Shown here piece by piece: positions 5,895 to 6,188 of a DNA stretch of 6,188 nt. The notes under the pieces are model-generated. The model saw only the letters and a program-made list of their open reading frames with translations, was not told where the DNA came from and made no database searches. The stretch is taken from contig JAHFKH010000043.1 of assembly GCA_023245435.1 (NCBI GenBank), positions 1 to 6,188 on the forward strand. Direction: 5' to 3'. Source of the DNA: Candidatus Shapirobacteria bacterium (GTDB lineage: Bacteria; Patescibacteriota; Microgenomatia; UBA12405). The position numbers and the translations under genes are program-made. Each line of letters starts with the position of its first letter. Within the stretch, counting starts at the first letter, position 1.

Positions 5895-6188
5895 ATGAAA
5901 TACGGAAAAGTGGCAATAGTGGGTAGACCAAACACTGGTAAATCTACCTTGATTAATGCCATTATGAATCAAAAGGTGTCAATTACCAGCCCTTTACCAC
6001 AAACAACTCGACGGGCTCAGACAGTTTTATTTTCAGATGAGCGCGGGAAAATATTATTTACTGATACCCCGGGACTAATTGGAAAAGTGGTCGATTTGAT
6101 GTCAAAAAGAGTTAACGAAGAAATCCCCCGTGAATTGGCGAAAACTGATTTGGTGGTGGCAGTGGTGGATATTTCGAGACCTAAAAAT
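5895..6188 (+). CDS. era: GTPase Era (3' truncated)
   Basis: Era is an essential GTPase that binds 16S rRNA near its 3' end and assists assembly of the small ribosomal subunit. The 98 visible residues are the start of the GTPase domain: G1 P-loop GRPNTGKST (10-18), the Era-typical block KVSITSPLPQTTRR with the G2 threonine (27-40), and G3 DTPG (57-60), followed by the TDLVVAVVDIS strand. The G4 NKxD motif and the KH RNA-binding domain lie beyond the window. The P-loop has Thr14 where most Era proteins have Val (NVGKS); this position is not catalytic. The ATG at 5895 matches the family N terminus and the -10 spacing. Era is transcribed divergently from lon; the gap is 66 nt. Confidence 0.97.
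   Translation, partial: MKYGKVAIVGRPNTGKSTLINAIMNQKVSITSPLPQTTRRAQTVLFSDERGKILFTDTPGLIGKVVDLMSKRVNEEIPRELAKTDLVVAVVDISRPKN

Noticed and set aside
5829..5972. A 48-codon N-terminal extension of lon on the minus strand
   Set aside because: The frame is open, but it would cover the lon promoter, the CIRCE-like repeat and the first codons of era, and the Lon family starts at the MPITKSELPK-type N terminus.

Overview
This AT-rich window comes from a bacterium with a compact, densely packed genome. It most resembles a Patescibacteria (Candidate Phyla Radiation) member. The best support is the arginyl-tRNA synthetase: its active-site surroundings (an NTHKELHVGH-type HIGH region, then ANYQGDIGPHVAKAIWG) and the LGKAYALG...EINQKLYQK stretch match, from memory, the ArgRS type typical of that group. 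Short gaps, almost no Shine-Dalgarno sites and -10 boxes right before start codons fit the same picture. No in-frame TGA occurs in any gene, so there is no sign of recoding. The assignment is an inference from motifs, not from a search.

Layout. Positions 1-1383 (+) hold the C-terminal part of an ABC exporter with fused membrane and ATPase domains; its start lies outside the window. argS (1386-3005, +) follows after 2 nt. Two small unrecognised genes come next (3033-3236 and 3274-3486, +). They encode related 67- and 70-residue proteins with three equivalently placed cysteines and a histidine, and each is preceded by an almost identical extended -10 promoter. The second one ends tail-to-tail with lon (3483-5828, -), the stop codons overlapping. 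A 66-nt divergent region separates lon from era (5895 to the window end, +), of which only the N-terminal GTPase half is visible.

Regulation is the most informative part. Each of the five visible start codons has a -10-like hexamer 5-9 nt upstream. For four of the five it carries an extended TGn motif. This spacing puts the transcription start at or next to the ATG, so leaderless mRNAs appear to be the rule here. The lon promoter is complete (TTGCCA, 17 bp, TGG, TAGACT) and is overlaid by a 27-bp inverted repeat with the exact 9-9-9 geometry of CIRCE, the HrcA heat-shock operator. lon is therefore probably a heat-shock gene under HrcA.

The genes form no single pathway: transport, translation (argS), ribosome assembly (era) and protein quality control (lon) sit around an unknown duplicated small-gene pair. 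Other notable points are a heptanucleotide tandem repeat inside the argS coding region and a degenerate ABC signature motif. No RNA genes, CRISPR arrays, insertion sequences or convincing intrinsic terminators were seen, and no stretch over 300 bases lacks a gene.
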